From: Paracoccus sp. (in: a-proteobacteria)
GTDB lineage: Bacteria; Pseudomonadota; Alphaproteobacteria; Rhodobacterales; Rhodobacteraceae
NCBI RefSeq assembly: GCF_030536915.1
Contig: NZ_JAUNPC010000004.1
Location: 1 to 64,000, forward strand
DNA length: 64,000 nt
Direction: 5' to 3'
The position numbers were made by a program, and so were the translations under genes. Within the stretch, counting starts at the first letter, position 1, and the number at the start of each line of letters is the position of its first letter. Shown here in pieces: positions 1-12,336 of the stretch. The notes under the pieces are model-generated. The model had not been told where the DNA came from. It was given only the letters and a program-made list of their open reading frames with translations, and did no database searches.

Positions 1-1
1 G

Positions 2-436
2 AACACGGTCCTCGGCCATCACCGCGAGGGCGGCGCGCTGATGGACAACGCCGCCATCCGCAGCAAAGCCGCCGCCCAGATGGAGCGCTTCGACGTCCGC
101 CCCCGCGACCCCGACCTGCCCGCCCGCAACTTTTCTGGCGGCAACCAGCAGAAGATCGTCGTCGCCCGCGAGATCGAGAGCCGGCCTGTCCTTCTGCTGG
201 TTGGCCAGCCCACGCGCGGCGTGGACATCGGCGCCATCGAGTTCATCCACCGCCGCCTGATCGCCTTGCGCGACGCGGGCGCCGCGATCCTGCTGGTCTC
301 GGTGGAACTGGACGAGATCATGGCGCTGTCCGACCGCATCGCCGTCATGTTCGACGGCCGCATCATGGGCGAGCGGCTGCCTGATCAGACCTCGGCCGCC
401 GAACTGGGACTGCTGATGGCGGGCGCCTCGCCTTAG
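2..436 (+). CDS. Nucleoside-type ABC importer ATP-binding subunit, C-terminal part (5' end outside window)
   Basis: This is the last 144 codons of the ATPase that powers a BmpA/YufOPQ-type importer, a family that takes up nucleosides; the start lies off the left edge. The ABC signature SGGNQQK and the Walker B/D-loop segment [13 protein letters not shown] are visible. That degenerate Walker B is typical of the second nucleotide-binding domain of the duplicated ATPases in this family, followed here by [16 protein letters not shown]. Two permease genes of the same system follow. In such operons the ATPase stop normally overlaps the permease start; here an AT-rich block separates them. The C-terminus appears intact, so the protein is probably functional. 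The substrate is inferred from family only. Confidence 0.9.
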   Translation, partial: NTVLGHHREGGALMDNAAIRSKAAAQMERFDVRPRDPDLPARNFSGGNQQKIVVAREIESRPVLLLVGQPTRGVDIGAIEFIHRRLIALRDAGAAILLVSVELDEIMALSDRIAVMFDGRIMGERLPDQTSAAELGLLMAGASP

Positions 437-799
437 ACAAAGCACCCGTGCAGAAACTTCCGATTGATGCAAGCATGTTAGCGCGGCAAAGCCAGAGGGC
501 AGACATGAAGATTACGATCAGACCGGAAAAACGAAACAGAGACAACGTAACAATCCTCTGTGAGAAGAGCAGTCCAGGAAGAAGCGCATCAACAACTGAT
601 GATGGGATAGCTATTTCCTTTTCCACAGATGTCAGAACAAGCGGCAGCTTCTATGGAACACTATATCTTAGCGTATCCGAGCTTTATGAATTAATAGGCG
701 TAGCCGCTCAGCATCATTTTGAGAACGTGCAACAGCATCGCCGTGCGATTTCGGCAGCTGAGAGAAAGATCTTGTCCATAGAACGGAAACAGACGCCTT
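435..799. mobile_element. AT-rich 365-bp insert at an operon junction, flanked by CGCCTT direct repeats
   Basis: The block between the ATPase and the first permease is much richer in A+T than its surroundings. It is bounded by CGCCTT at 429-434 and again at 794-799. Removing one repeat plus the block gives CTCGCCTTGATGACC. That restores an ATPase ending ...Ser-Pro-TGA, with the TGA overlapping the permease ATG, the normal arrangement for this operon. This is what a clean insertion with a short target duplication would leave. No clear terminal inverted repeats or transposase are visible, so the mechanism is unknown. Confidence 0.55.
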
Positions 800-800
800 G

Positions 801-801
<1 letters not shown>
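505..801 (+). CDS. Hypothetical protein inside the AT-rich insert
   Basis: A 98-codon reading frame fills most of the insert. I do not recognise the protein. It is hydrophilic and basic at the N-terminus (MKITIRPEKRNR), has a Ser/Thr-rich middle and a Glu/His/Arg-rich end, and shows no signal peptide or membrane segment. Codon use is unlike the neighbours: AGA arginine, ATA isoleucine and TTA leucine codons occur, which are rare in this high-GC genome, so the gene was probably acquired. The ATG at 505 is preferred because AGAGGG lies just upstream; a GTG at 448 would give 117 residues. The stop overlaps the next gene's start (TGATG), so it could be co-translated with the permeases. Confidence 0.55.
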
Positions 802-5394
<4,593 letters not shown>

Positions 5395-5405
5395 CAAATC
5401 CGCCA

Positions 5406-5442
5406 CCCTCGCCTGACAGGATCGAACCTGCCCGGGCGAGGG
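5406..5442 (+). terminator. Hairpin downstream of gyrB
   Basis: CCCTCGCC (5406-5413) pairs with GGCGAGGG (5435-5442), with an inner CAGG/CCTG pair. It lies just after the gyrB stop. No T-run follows, so it could be a weak terminator or an mRNA 3'-end stabiliser. Confidence 0.35.
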
Positions 5443-5508
5443 AAGCGACAAGGCTGTCCGTCAAAATGCCTTTCACACCAACAGGTTGTGGAAGCGGGGC
5501 TCGGTCCT

Positions 5509-5554
5509 GCCGGCACGGTCCATGATCCTCTGCCCCCTGAGGGATCGTGCCGGC
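5509..5554 (+). promoter_or_regulatory. Long hairpin in the leader region of the outer-membrane protein gene
   Basis: GCCGGCACGGTCC (5509-5521) is complementary to bases 5542-5554 apart from one G-T wobble. A second, smaller hairpin (GGTCTGGGC... near 5631-5654) lies right before the ribosome-binding site. If the promoter is upstream of both, the leader of the next gene would be highly structured. Function is not known. Confidence 0.35.
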
Positions 5555-5678
5555 GCCGCCACACAAGCCCGTGGTTTTCCGCTTATCCCCTTGGGAACGG
5601 AGCGATTTCATGCGAGTTGTCAGCCATAGATGGTCTGGGCCCGGCCCAAGACCGATTCCTTATGAAGTGAGGTTCACC

Positions 5679-6383
5679 TTGCGCATTAACCTCGTCGTGG
5701 CCTCTGCCGCTGTCCTGTTCTCGGTTCCCGCTGCTTACGCCGGCGGCTATGTCGCCCCGGTCGTCGATATCGAGCCCGCGCCGGTCGTTGTCGCGCCGGC
5801 TGCGTCCGACTGGCAGGGCGGCTATGCCGGCATCACGCTGGGCTATGCGTTCGGGGGGGATGACAGGGTTGGCGCATATACCGCCGACGACCGGTTCATC
5901 GCCAACCTGGGGGATGCAGAAATTTCGGGGGCCAACGGGGGGCTGCACGTCGGGTATCGCTGGCAGCGCAATCGGTGGGTGATCGGACCGGAACTCTCTT
6001 ACACCTTCAGCAACATCTCGGATGACTTCGACTATGATGTTCCCGTTCTGGGAAGCGGAACGTTCAAATCCGAAGTGGACGATCTTTGGGCACTCAAGCT
6101 GAAGACCGGCTATCTGGCGCGGCCGGATACCTTGGTTTACGGCATCGCCGGCTATCAGGAGGGTAACTTCACCTTGTCGGCCGGCGGAGGCGACGTCGAA
6201 TATGACGCGGATGGGTATGTCGTCGGCCTCGGTGTCGAGCGGCTCATCAATGATCGCCTCTCCGTCACGGGTGAATGGGAGTACAGCGATTTCGGCACGA
6301 CCGACGTCGAAATTCTGGGGGCGAACACTTCCGCCTCGTCCAGCTTCCACAACGTCAAGGTGGGCCTGAACTTCCGCTTCTGA
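5679..6383 (+). CDS. Outer-membrane beta-barrel protein (Omp25/OmpA-like porin family)
   Basis: A 234-residue exported protein with a clear signal peptide, MRINLVVASAAVLFSVPAAYA, cleaved before GGYV. The mature part has alternating polar and aromatic residues and repeated short strands (GYAGITLGYAFGG, LHVGYRWQRNRW, KLKTGYLARPDT), and ends NVKVGLNFRF. A terminal Phe on the last strand is the hallmark of barrels inserted by the BAM complex. It resembles the Omp25/Omp31 type common in alphaproteobacteria, but no ligand can be inferred. The TTG start is chosen because GTGAGG lies six bases upstream and the signal peptide begins exactly there; an upstream ATG at 5610 would bury the signal peptide. 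A terminator follows. Confidence 0.85.
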   Translation: MRINLVVASAAVLFSVPAAYAGGYVAPVVDIEPAPVVVAPAASDWQGGYAGITLGYAFGGDDRVGAYTADDRFIANLGDAEISGANGGLHVGYRWQRNRWVIGPELSYTFSNISDDFDYDVPVLGSGTFKSEVDDLWALKLKTGYLARPDTLVYGIAGYQEGNFTLSAGGGDVEYDADGYVVGLGVERLINDRLSVTGEWEYSDFGTTDVEILGANTSASSSFHNVKVGLNFRF

Positions 6384-6405
6384 GCGGACATTCAGAAACC
6401 ATGCA

Positions 6406-6432
6406 GGCCGCCGGTTCGCCCGGCGGCCTTTT
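6406..6432 (+). terminator. Rho-independent terminator after the outer-membrane protein gene
   Basis: GGCCGCCGG (6406-6414), a five-base loop and CCGGCGGCC (6420-6428) form a perfect 9-bp stem followed by TTTT. It also sits at the end of the oppositely oriented repair operon, so it may serve both strands. Confidence 0.8.
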
Positions 6433-6436
6433 CCGT

Positions 6437-7072
6437 TCAGGCGGCCCGCAGCGGAACCGGCAGGGCCTTGTGCAGGCAGGCGACGGCAAAGCCGCGCGGC
6501 ACCCAGCGGGTGATCGCCTGCGAATCCGCATCGAGCCCGCCCGTGTAATGCCCGAAGGCGGGCAGGATCATGTGCGACGGCCCGACCAGCAGCGCCCGCC
6601 TGCGCCCGCCCGCTAACCGAACGACCGGATGGAAATGCCCGCTGATGTCGGGACCATCGCCCTGCGGTTCATGCCGCAGCGTGACCGGCCCCATTCGCAG
6701 CGTCTCGACGCCGCCGCCCGCCTGCGGATCGTGGTTGCCCGCGACCCACAACATGCGGCGGTCCCGCGCCAGCGCCGCGACCCCCTCCGCCACCTTCTGG
6801 TCAAGCCCCTCTGCCGCCGCATCGTCGTCGAAACCGTCGCCGAGGCTGACGATCGCCGTCGGATCCAGCACCGCGACCTCGGCTTCGAGCCGACGCAATG
6901 TCTCAAGCCCCTCGTAGGGCGGCAGCAGCGCGCCGCCGCGTCGGGCCATGCGCTCGGACTTGCCGAGATGCAGGTCGGCCACGATCAGCCAGCGCCCCTC
7001 GGGCCACCACAGCGCACCCGAACAGCGGGCCTCAAGCGCAAGGCCATGCCACGTGAAGGCAAAGCCCGTCAT
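6437..7072 (-). CDS. pdeM: Ligase-associated DNA repair metallophosphoesterase PdeM (MPE)
   Basis: A 211-residue calcineurin-like metallophosphoesterase, last gene of the four-gene ligase-associated repair operon. The metal-binding motifs appear in order: DLHLGK (DxH), LGDGFDD (GD), AGNHD and GHFH. Homologues from this operon in Pseudomonas putida have been shown to be manganese-dependent DNA nucleases/phosphodiesterases, so it probably trims DNA ends or flaps for the co-encoded ligase. Its start overlaps the helicase stop (ATGA), implying co-translation. Function in this organism is inferred from family and operon. Confidence 0.93.
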   Translation of the reverse strand: MTGFAFTWHGLALEARCSGALWWPEGRWLIVADLHLGKSERMARRGGALLPPYEGLETLRRLEAEVAVLDPTAIVSLGDGFDDDAAAEGLDQKVAEGVAALARDRRMLWVAGNHDPQAGGGVETLRMGPVTLRHEPQGDGPDISGHFHPVVRLAGGRRRALLVGPSHMILPAFGHYTGGLDADSQAITRWVPRGFAVACLHKALPVPLRAA

Positions 7073-9537
7073 CGCGCCAGCGGAACCCTGCGCGGCCGCG
7101 CGCGCCGGGGCCGCTCGGACAAGGGCGCCGCAGGCGCGGGCGTGTCGAAGCCCCCGAGGTCGTCCAGTTGCAATCCTGCGGCCTGCATCAAAGCCTCTGC
7201 CTCCTGCTCGGCCAGCCGCATCCGGCCCTGCCCCTCGATCCTGACGCGACCCTGTTCCAGCATCAGGGGCGCGGCCAGCGGGGATACGCGGTCGAGCTGC
7301 CGGTGGTCAAGGACGGGGGATCGGTCCAGCATTTCCTCGATCCGCCCGAAATCGACGAGGCCGCGGCCTGCCTCGGCCGCCGTGATCCGCAGCAGCAGGT
7401 GGTCCGGGTCGTGGCGGCGCAGGGTGTCGTAAAGGATGTCGGTGGAAAAGGTCGCCTGCTTTCCGCTGCGCCGCCCGCCCGGCATGTTGCGCTGGATCAG
7501 GGCCGAGATGATCGCCACGTTCTTGAAGGTCCGCTTCATCACCGCGTTGCCCGCGAGCCAGTCCCCCAAGCCCGCCCGAAGGCGGTCGCGGTCCAGCAGC
7601 GGGCCAAGGTCCGTCACCGGGTCCAGCGACCAGACCAGAACCGCATAGTCGGTCGAGGAAAAGCCCAGAGGCCCCAGCCCCGCCTCCTCCATCGCCCGCG
7701 TCAGCAGCAGGCCCAGCGTCTGCATCGCGTTGTGCCCCGCGAAGCCATAGACGGCGAGATGCCAGCGGCCCATGTGCGGGAAGGTTTCCGCCAGCAGCAC
7801 GCCGGGCCGGGGCACGGCCGAGACCTCGGCCTGCAGGGACAGCCAGTCGCGGGTAGGCTGGGGCAGCACGTCCCAGCGGGCGGGATCGCCGATCAGGGAC
7901 ATGACGCGGTGGCTGAGTTCGGCCGACATGGGCATCCTGACGCCGGTGAAGACGGCGATCTTGGCTTCCTTGCGGGGACTGGGGCTGACCTCGACCACCA
8001 ACTCGCGCAGGGCCTCGTAGCGGACGATCTGGCCGCCGGTCAGGAAGGTGTCACCGGGGACGAGGCTGGCGGCGAAGGATTCCTCGACCTCGCCCAGCAG
8101 CCCGCCGCCGCGCTTCCAGCGGACCTTGGTCATCTCGGCCTCGACGATGGTGCCGACGTTCATCCGCAGGTCGCGGGCGGCGCGGGGGTCGCGCAGGCCC
8201 CACAGGCCCCCCCGCTGCATCAGCCGCTGCCAGCGGTCATAGGCCCGCAGGGCATAGCCCCCCGTGGCCGCGAAGTTCAGGCAGTCGTCGAAATCGGCGC
8301 GGGAAAGGTCGCGGTAGGGACCGGCGGTGCGGACCTCGGCATAAAGCGCATCGGCGTCGAAAGGCCCCGCGCAGGCGGTCAGCAGGATATGCTGGCAGAG
8401 GACATCCAGCGGCCCCGGTCCCCGCGCGTCGCCGTCGAGGTCGCGCTCGCGCACGGCCTCCAGCGCGGCGATGCACTCGATCACCTCGAAGCGGTTGGCC
8501 GGGACCATGCGGGCGCGGGATGGCGCGTTGTAGCGGTGGTTCGCGCGTCCGATCCGCTGGACCAGCCGCTTGACGTTCTTGGGCGCGCCGATCTGGATCA
8601 CCAGATCGACGTCGCCCCAGTCGATCCCCAGATCGAGGCTGCCCGTCGCCACCACCGCCCGCAAATCGCCCGCCGCCATCGCCGCCTCGACCCGGGCGCG
8701 GGCTTCGCGGGCGAGGCTGCCGTGATGCAGGCCGATGGGCAGGTTCGCGTCGTTCTCGGCCCAGAGCGCCTGGAAGAACAGTTCGGCCTGCGCACGGGTG
8801 TTGATGAAGATGATGGTCGTGCGCGCCTCGGCCACGGCCTTCAGCACGTCGCGGACGGCATAGCGGCCCCCTGCCCCGGCCCAGGGCGGGGGTCGGCTGG
8901 TCGGCAGCATGGCAATGTCCGGCTCGGGGCCGGGATCAGCATGGACGACCTGCGCGCCGCCCATGAACCGGGCCAGCGCCTGCGGGTCTTCCACCGTCGC
9001 CGACAGGCCGGTGGCGATCAGGCCGGGCGCAAGGCGGCGCAGCCGCGCGAGCCCCAGCATCAGCTGGTCGCCGCGCTTGGATTCCGCCAAGGCGTGCAGT
9101 TCGTCCAGCACCACGCGGCGGAGGCTACCGAAGATCTTCGGGGCCTCGGGATAGCTGAGCATCAGGGCGAGGCTTTCGGGCGTCGTCAGCAGGATCTGCG
9201 GCGGGTCGGTGCGCTGGCGCTGGCGGGCGCCGGTCTTGGTGTCGCCGGTGCGGTCCTCGACCCGGATCGGCAGGTCCAGGTCGGCCACGGGCCGCGCGAG
9301 GTTGCGCCCAATGTCCGCCGTCAGCGCCTTGAGCGGCGAAACATAGAGCGTGTGCAGCCCTTTCCACCCCCCGGCCAGTTCCACCAGCGAGGGCAGGAAC
9401 CCGGCCAGCGTCTTGCCGCCGCCCGTGGGTGCGATCAGCAGGCTGTCGCCCTGTGCTTCCAGCAGCGCAAGCTGGTGCGGGTGCGGGGTCCAGCCCTGCC
9501 GCGCGAACCAGTCGGCGAAGGCGGAGGGCAGGTTCAT
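7069..9537 (-). CDS. Ligase-associated DEXH-box DNA helicase (Lhr-core type)
   Basis: An 822-residue superfamily 2 helicase. Walker A is APTGGGKT (near residue 35), motif II is the DELH box in VVLDELHALAESKRG, and motif III is GLSATV; the second RecA domain carries INTRAQAE, VATGSLDLGIDWG (motif V) and QRIGRANHRYN (motif VI). The remainder matches the Lhr winged-helix/core region. Family members translocate 3' to 5' on single-stranded DNA and unwind RNA-DNA hybrids and duplexes. The gene overlaps both neighbours by four bases (ligase TGA/helicase ATG, helicase TGA/pdeM ATG), so helicase, ligase and nuclease are likely made together. Confidence 0.95.
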   Translation of the reverse strand: MNLPSAFADWFARQGWTPHPHQLALLEAQGDSLLIAPTGGGKTLAGFLPSLVELAGGWKGLHTLYVSPLKALTADIGRNLARPVADLDLPIRVEDRTGDTKTGARQRQRTDPPQILLTTPESLALMLSYPEAPKIFGSLRRVVLDELHALAESKRGDQLMLGLARLRRLAPGLIATGLSATVEDPQALARFMGGAQVVHADPGPEPDIAMLPTSRPPPWAGAGGRYAVRDVLKAVAEARTTIIFINTRAQAELFFQALWAENDANLPIGLHHGSLAREARARVEAAMAAGDLRAVVATGSLDLGIDWGDVDLVIQIGAPKNVKRLVQRIGRANHRYNAPSRARMVPANRFEVIECIAALEAVRERDLDGDARGPGPLDVLCQHILLTACAGPFDADALYAEVRTAGPYRDLSRADFDDCLNFAATGGYALRAYDRWQRLMQRGGLWGLRDPRAARDLRMNVGTIVEAEMTKVRWKRGGGLLGEVEESFAASLVPGDTFLTGGQIVRYEALRELVVEVSPSPRKEAKIAVFTGVRMPMSAELSHRVMSLIGDPARWDVLPQPTRDWLSLQAEVSAVPRPGVLLAETFPHMGRWHLAVYGFAGHNAMQTLGLLLTRAMEEAGLGPLGFSSTDYAVLVWSLDPVTDLGPLLDRDRLRAGLGDWLAGNAVMKRTFKNVAIISALIQRNMPGGRRSGKQATFSTDILYDTLRRHDPDHLLLRITAAEAGRGLVDFGRIEEMLDRSPVLDHRQLDRVSPLAAPLMLEQGRVRIEGQGRMRLAEQEAEALMQAAGLQLDDLGGFDTPAPAAPLSERPRRARPRRVPLAR

Positions 9538-11246
9538 TCTTTTTCGTCCAAATATCCCGCGGGGATGGATGGGGTTTTAACCCCATCCATGGGGCGCGAA
9601 GCCCCCACGTCTTGGGGCGCATCGCCTCCGCCGCGCCGCCTGGTCCGCCCATGCCGCACGCCCGCCCGCGCGGCCTCGGCATCGAAGACGTTGGGCGCGT
9701 CGATCATTGCCTCCAGCGTGTCCAGCCGGTCAGCCTCGAGCGCCGGCTTGTCCCAGCGGATGCGGCTGATGCGGGGGAAGCGCAAGGCCACGCCGGACCG
9801 GTGGCGGGCGGAGCGGTTGACGCCCTCGAAGGCGACCTCGACCACCAGCTTGGGCGCCACGGCGCGGACGGGACCGAAGCGCTCGGTCGTGTTGTTGCGG
9901 ACGAAGCGGTCGAGTTCGCGGAGTTCCTCATCCGTGAAGCCGAAATAGGCCTTGCCGACCGGGACCAGCGCCTCGCCGCTCCACAGGCCGAAGGTGAAGT
10001 CCGAATAATAGCCCGAGCGCTTGCCGTGCCCGCGCTGGGCATAGATCAGCACCGCGTCCACCACGCGGGGATCGCGCTTCCATTTGAACCACGGCCCGCG
10101 CGGGCGGCCGCCGGTGTAAGGCGCGTCGCGGCGCTTGATCATCACGCCCTCGATCACCGGGTCGGGCGGCTCGGCCCGCAGGGCGGCGAGGTCGTCCCAT
10201 GTGTCGAACGGCAGCAGCGGCGAGACGTCGATGCGGGGAGAGCCGAAATCCGCCGCCTCCAGCACGGCGCGGCGGTCCATCAGCGGGCGCGGGCGCAGGT
10301 CCTCGCCGTTCCAGATCAGCAGGTCATAGACCCGCAGGCCTGCTGGGTGGCTTTGCAGCAGCGCACGGCTGACGGTCTTGCGGTTCAGCCGCTGTTGCAG
10401 GTCATTGAACGTAGCAACCCCCTCCTCGCTGCGGACCAGAAGCTCACCATCGACCGTGCCCTCCCAGGTCATCTCGGCAATGAGATCGGGGAAGGCGCCG
10501 GAAATATCCTCGCCGGTGCGGGAATAAAGCCGACGGACGCCTCCGTCGCTGACCGCCTGCACGCGGATGCCGTCCCATTTCCATTCCGCGACATGGTCGG
10601 CGGGGTTCAGCGCGCGCAGCTCCTCAAGGTCCGTGGGGGTGGACAGCATCACCGGCCGGAAGGGCGCCAGCGCCGCGCGGTCGGGGCGCGGACCGCCCTC
10701 GACCCAGGCGAAGACCTCGGGATAGGGGGGCTTGAGGCCGTGCCAGACCTCCTCGATCTCGTCGAGCGTCGGCGCCCCCATCTGCGCCAGCGCCGTGCGC
10801 GCCAGCCGCGCCGAGAGGCCGATCCGCAGGTTGCCGGTGGCGAGCTTGAGGAAGGCCAGCCGCTCGGACGGACCCAGCCGGTCCAGCACCCCCGCGATGG
10901 CGGCGGGCAGACCCGCCTTGCCGGTGGTTTCCAGCAGGTGGACGGCCTCGGTGATCGACAGATCGCCCTGCGGCTCGCCCTCCCAGATCAGGGCGATGGT
11001 CTCGGCGAGGTCGCCCACGAAATCATAGCTCAGCGCGAACAGCACCTCGTCGAAGCGCTCCACCGCGAGGCCGCGCAGCAGGCCCGGCGTGACCGTGCGC
11101 AGCTTGAGGTCGCCCGTCAGCGCGGCAAAGGCATAGCCGCGGTCGGGGTCGGGGGTGCGTTCGAGGTAGTGCTGCAGGATCTGCAGCTTGGCATTGCGGG
11201 CGGGCGTGAAGGCCAGCCGTTCCAGACGGGCGGCAAAGGCCTTCAT
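9534..11246 (-). CDS. ATP-dependent DNA ligase of the ligase-associated repair operon
   Basis: A 570-residue ATP-dependent DNA ligase that would seal nicks produced during repair. An N-terminal DNA-binding domain (about 1-200) is followed by the nucleotidyltransferase core with the adenylated lysine in EWKWDGIRVQ (near residue 223), then DGELLV and IEGVMIKRRDAPY motifs, and an OB-fold domain containing GPWFKWKRDPRVVDAVLIYA. The family domain ends near residue 525. The last 25 or so residues are encoded by a dispersed intergenic repeat (9550-9620) that runs into the gene, so the tail is probably unrelated to catalysis. The stop overlaps the helicase start. Confidence 0.95.
   Translation of the reverse strand: MKAFAARLERLAFTPARNAKLQILQHYLERTPDPDRGYAFAALTGDLKLRTVTPGLLRGLAVERFDEVLFALSYDFVGDLAETIALIWEGEPQGDLSITEAVHLLETTGKAGLPAAIAGVLDRLGPSERLAFLKLATGNLRIGLSARLARTALAQMGAPTLDEIEEVWHGLKPPYPEVFAWVEGGPRPDRAALAPFRPVMLSTPTDLEELRALNPADHVAEWKWDGIRVQAVSDGGVRRLYSRTGEDISGAFPDLIAEMTWEGTVDGELLVRSEEGVATFNDLQQRLNRKTVSRALLQSHPAGLRVYDLLIWNGEDLRPRPLMDRRAVLEAADFGSPRIDVSPLLPFDTWDDLAALRAEPPDPVIEGVMIKRRDAPYTGGRPRGPWFKWKRDPRVVDAVLIYAQRGHGKRSGYYSDFTFGLWSGEALVPVGKAYFGFTDEELRELDRFVRNNTTERFGPVRAVAPKLVVEVAFEGVNRSARHRSGVALRFPRISRIRWDKPALEADRLDTLEAMIDAPNVFDAEAARAGVRHGRTRRRGGGDAPQDVGASRPMDGVKTPSIPAGYLDEKE
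9550..9620. repeat. Dispersed ATATCC/hairpin repeat, copy A (inside the ligase 3' end)
   Basis: AAATATCCC (9550-9558) is followed by a near-perfect palindrome of 12-base arms (9565-9576 and 9579-9590) and then GGGGCGCGAAGCCCC. Two related copies lie at 11262-11300 (opposite orientation in the same operon) and 55697-55748. The architecture ATATCC, G-rich block, hairpin, second G/C hairpin is shared. Confidence 0.6.
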
Positions 11247-11261
11247 GCGGCACCGCCGGAC

Positions 11262-11300
11262 GGGGGGCTGCCTGCCCCCCGAGCCCCCCGGGGATATTCA
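11262..11300. repeat. Dispersed ATATCC/hairpin repeat, copy B
   Basis: The GGGGGGC (11262-11268) and GCCCCCC (11274-11280) arms are followed by GAGCCCCCCGGGGATATTCA. Read on the minus strand this is TGAATATCCCCGGGGGG... ending in the same GGGGGGCAGRCAGCCCCCC hairpin as copy C at 55697-55748. It fills the gap between the exonuclease and ligase genes. Confidence 0.6.
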
Positions 11301-11316
11301 GGCGAAGAAGAACCTC

Positions 11317-12312
11317 TCATTCCTCTTCGTCCTCGTAGCCGACCAGCCGCAGGGGACGGGCGCGAAGCTGGTTCAACTCGCACCAGCGGACGAGCGCCTC
11401 CTCGGCGCCATGCGTGACCCAGACCTCGGAGGGGCGCAGTTCGAACAGGGTCTGCGTCAGTTGCGGCCAGTCCACATGGTCGCTGATGACCAGCGGCAGT
11501 TCCACACCCCTTTGCCGGGCGCGGGCGCGGACCGCCATCCAGCCGGAGGCGAAAGAGATCACCGGGTCGCGGAAACGCTGGACCCAAGGGCTGGCGAAGG
11601 CCGAAGGCGGCGCGATGACGACCTGTCCCTCGATCTGCTTCGGCGTGGTGGCGGGGCGCAACTCGCCCAAGGGGATGCCTTCGGCCACATGGTAGTCGCT
11701 CAGCCTCTGGGCGCTGCCATGCAGGTGGATCGGCGCATCGTAGCCCGCCTGCCGCAGAAGCGCGATCACCCGCTGCGCCTTGCCCAGCGCATAGGCGCCG
11801 ACCAGATGCGGGCGGTCGGGGAACTCGGCCATGCTGGCCAGCAGCTTTGCCGTTTCCGCGCCTGGGTCGGGGTGCTTGAAGACGGGCAGGCCAAAGGTCG
11901 CCTCGGTCACGAAGATGTCGCAGGGGACGGGTTCCCACGGGGCGCAGACGGGGTTCGGGGTGCGGCAATAGTCGCCCGAGACGGTGATGACCGGGCCATT
12001 GTCGCAGGCCAGCCGGATCTGGGCCGAGCCGAGGATGTGGCCCGCCGGGTGGAAGCTGACCTCGACGCCGCCCACCCGCACCGGCCCGTCGGCCAACTGG
12101 CGTGCGGCGTTGAAATCCTCGCCATAGCGGATCGCCATGATGTCGAGCGTCTGCCGCGTGGCCATGACCGCGCCGTGGCCTGCGCGGGCGTGGTCGCCGT
12201 GGCCGTGGGTGATGAGTGCCCGTGGCACGGGCCGCACCGGGTCGATGAAGAAATCGCCCGGGGGGCAGTAAAGCCCGGCATCGGTCGGATGAAGGAAATC
12301 GTCGGCGCGCAT
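11317..12312 (-). CDS. Ligase-associated exonuclease (metallo-beta-lactamase fold)
   Basis: A 331-residue metallo-beta-lactamase nuclease, first gene of the repair operon. The zinc motif LITHGHGDHARAG (HxHxDH, near residue 36) is present, and the downstream segments FHPAGHILGSAQI and ISDHVDWPQL match the beta-CASP/SNM1-like members of the family. It is probably an end-processing exonuclease acting before the ligase. The start is ATG with a G/A-rich GAGGCGGCG upstream. About 70 bases containing a dispersed repeat separate it from the ligase gene, so transcription probably continues but translation is not directly coupled. Confidence 0.92.
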   Translation of the reverse strand: MRADDFLHPTDAGLYCPPGDFFIDPVRPVPRALITHGHGDHARAGHGAVMATRQTLDIMAIRYGEDFNAARQLADGPVRVGGVEVSFHPAGHILGSAQIRLACDNGPVITVSGDYCRTPNPVCAPWEPVPCDIFVTEATFGLPVFKHPDPGAETAKLLASMAEFPDRPHLVGAYALGKAQRVIALLRQAGYDAPIHLHGSAQRLSDYHVAEGIPLGELRPATTPKQIEGQVVIAPPSAFASPWVQRFRDPVISFASGWMAVRARARQRGVELPLVISDHVDWPQLTQTLFELRPSEVWVTHGAEEALVRWCELNQLRARPLRLVGYEDEEE

Positions 12313-12336
12313 CGCCGCCTCAACCTCGGGCAGGGG

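Noticed and set aside
5406..5442. tRNA-like sequence (GGATCGAACCTG) after gyrB
   Set aside because: It resembles a T-loop only locally; no acceptor, D or anticodon stems can be drawn.
7168..9948. Long plus-strand frames opposite the repair operon and, similarly, at 38876-42115 and 55550-58498
   Set aside because: All lie antisense to well-supported genes and lack protein-like composition.
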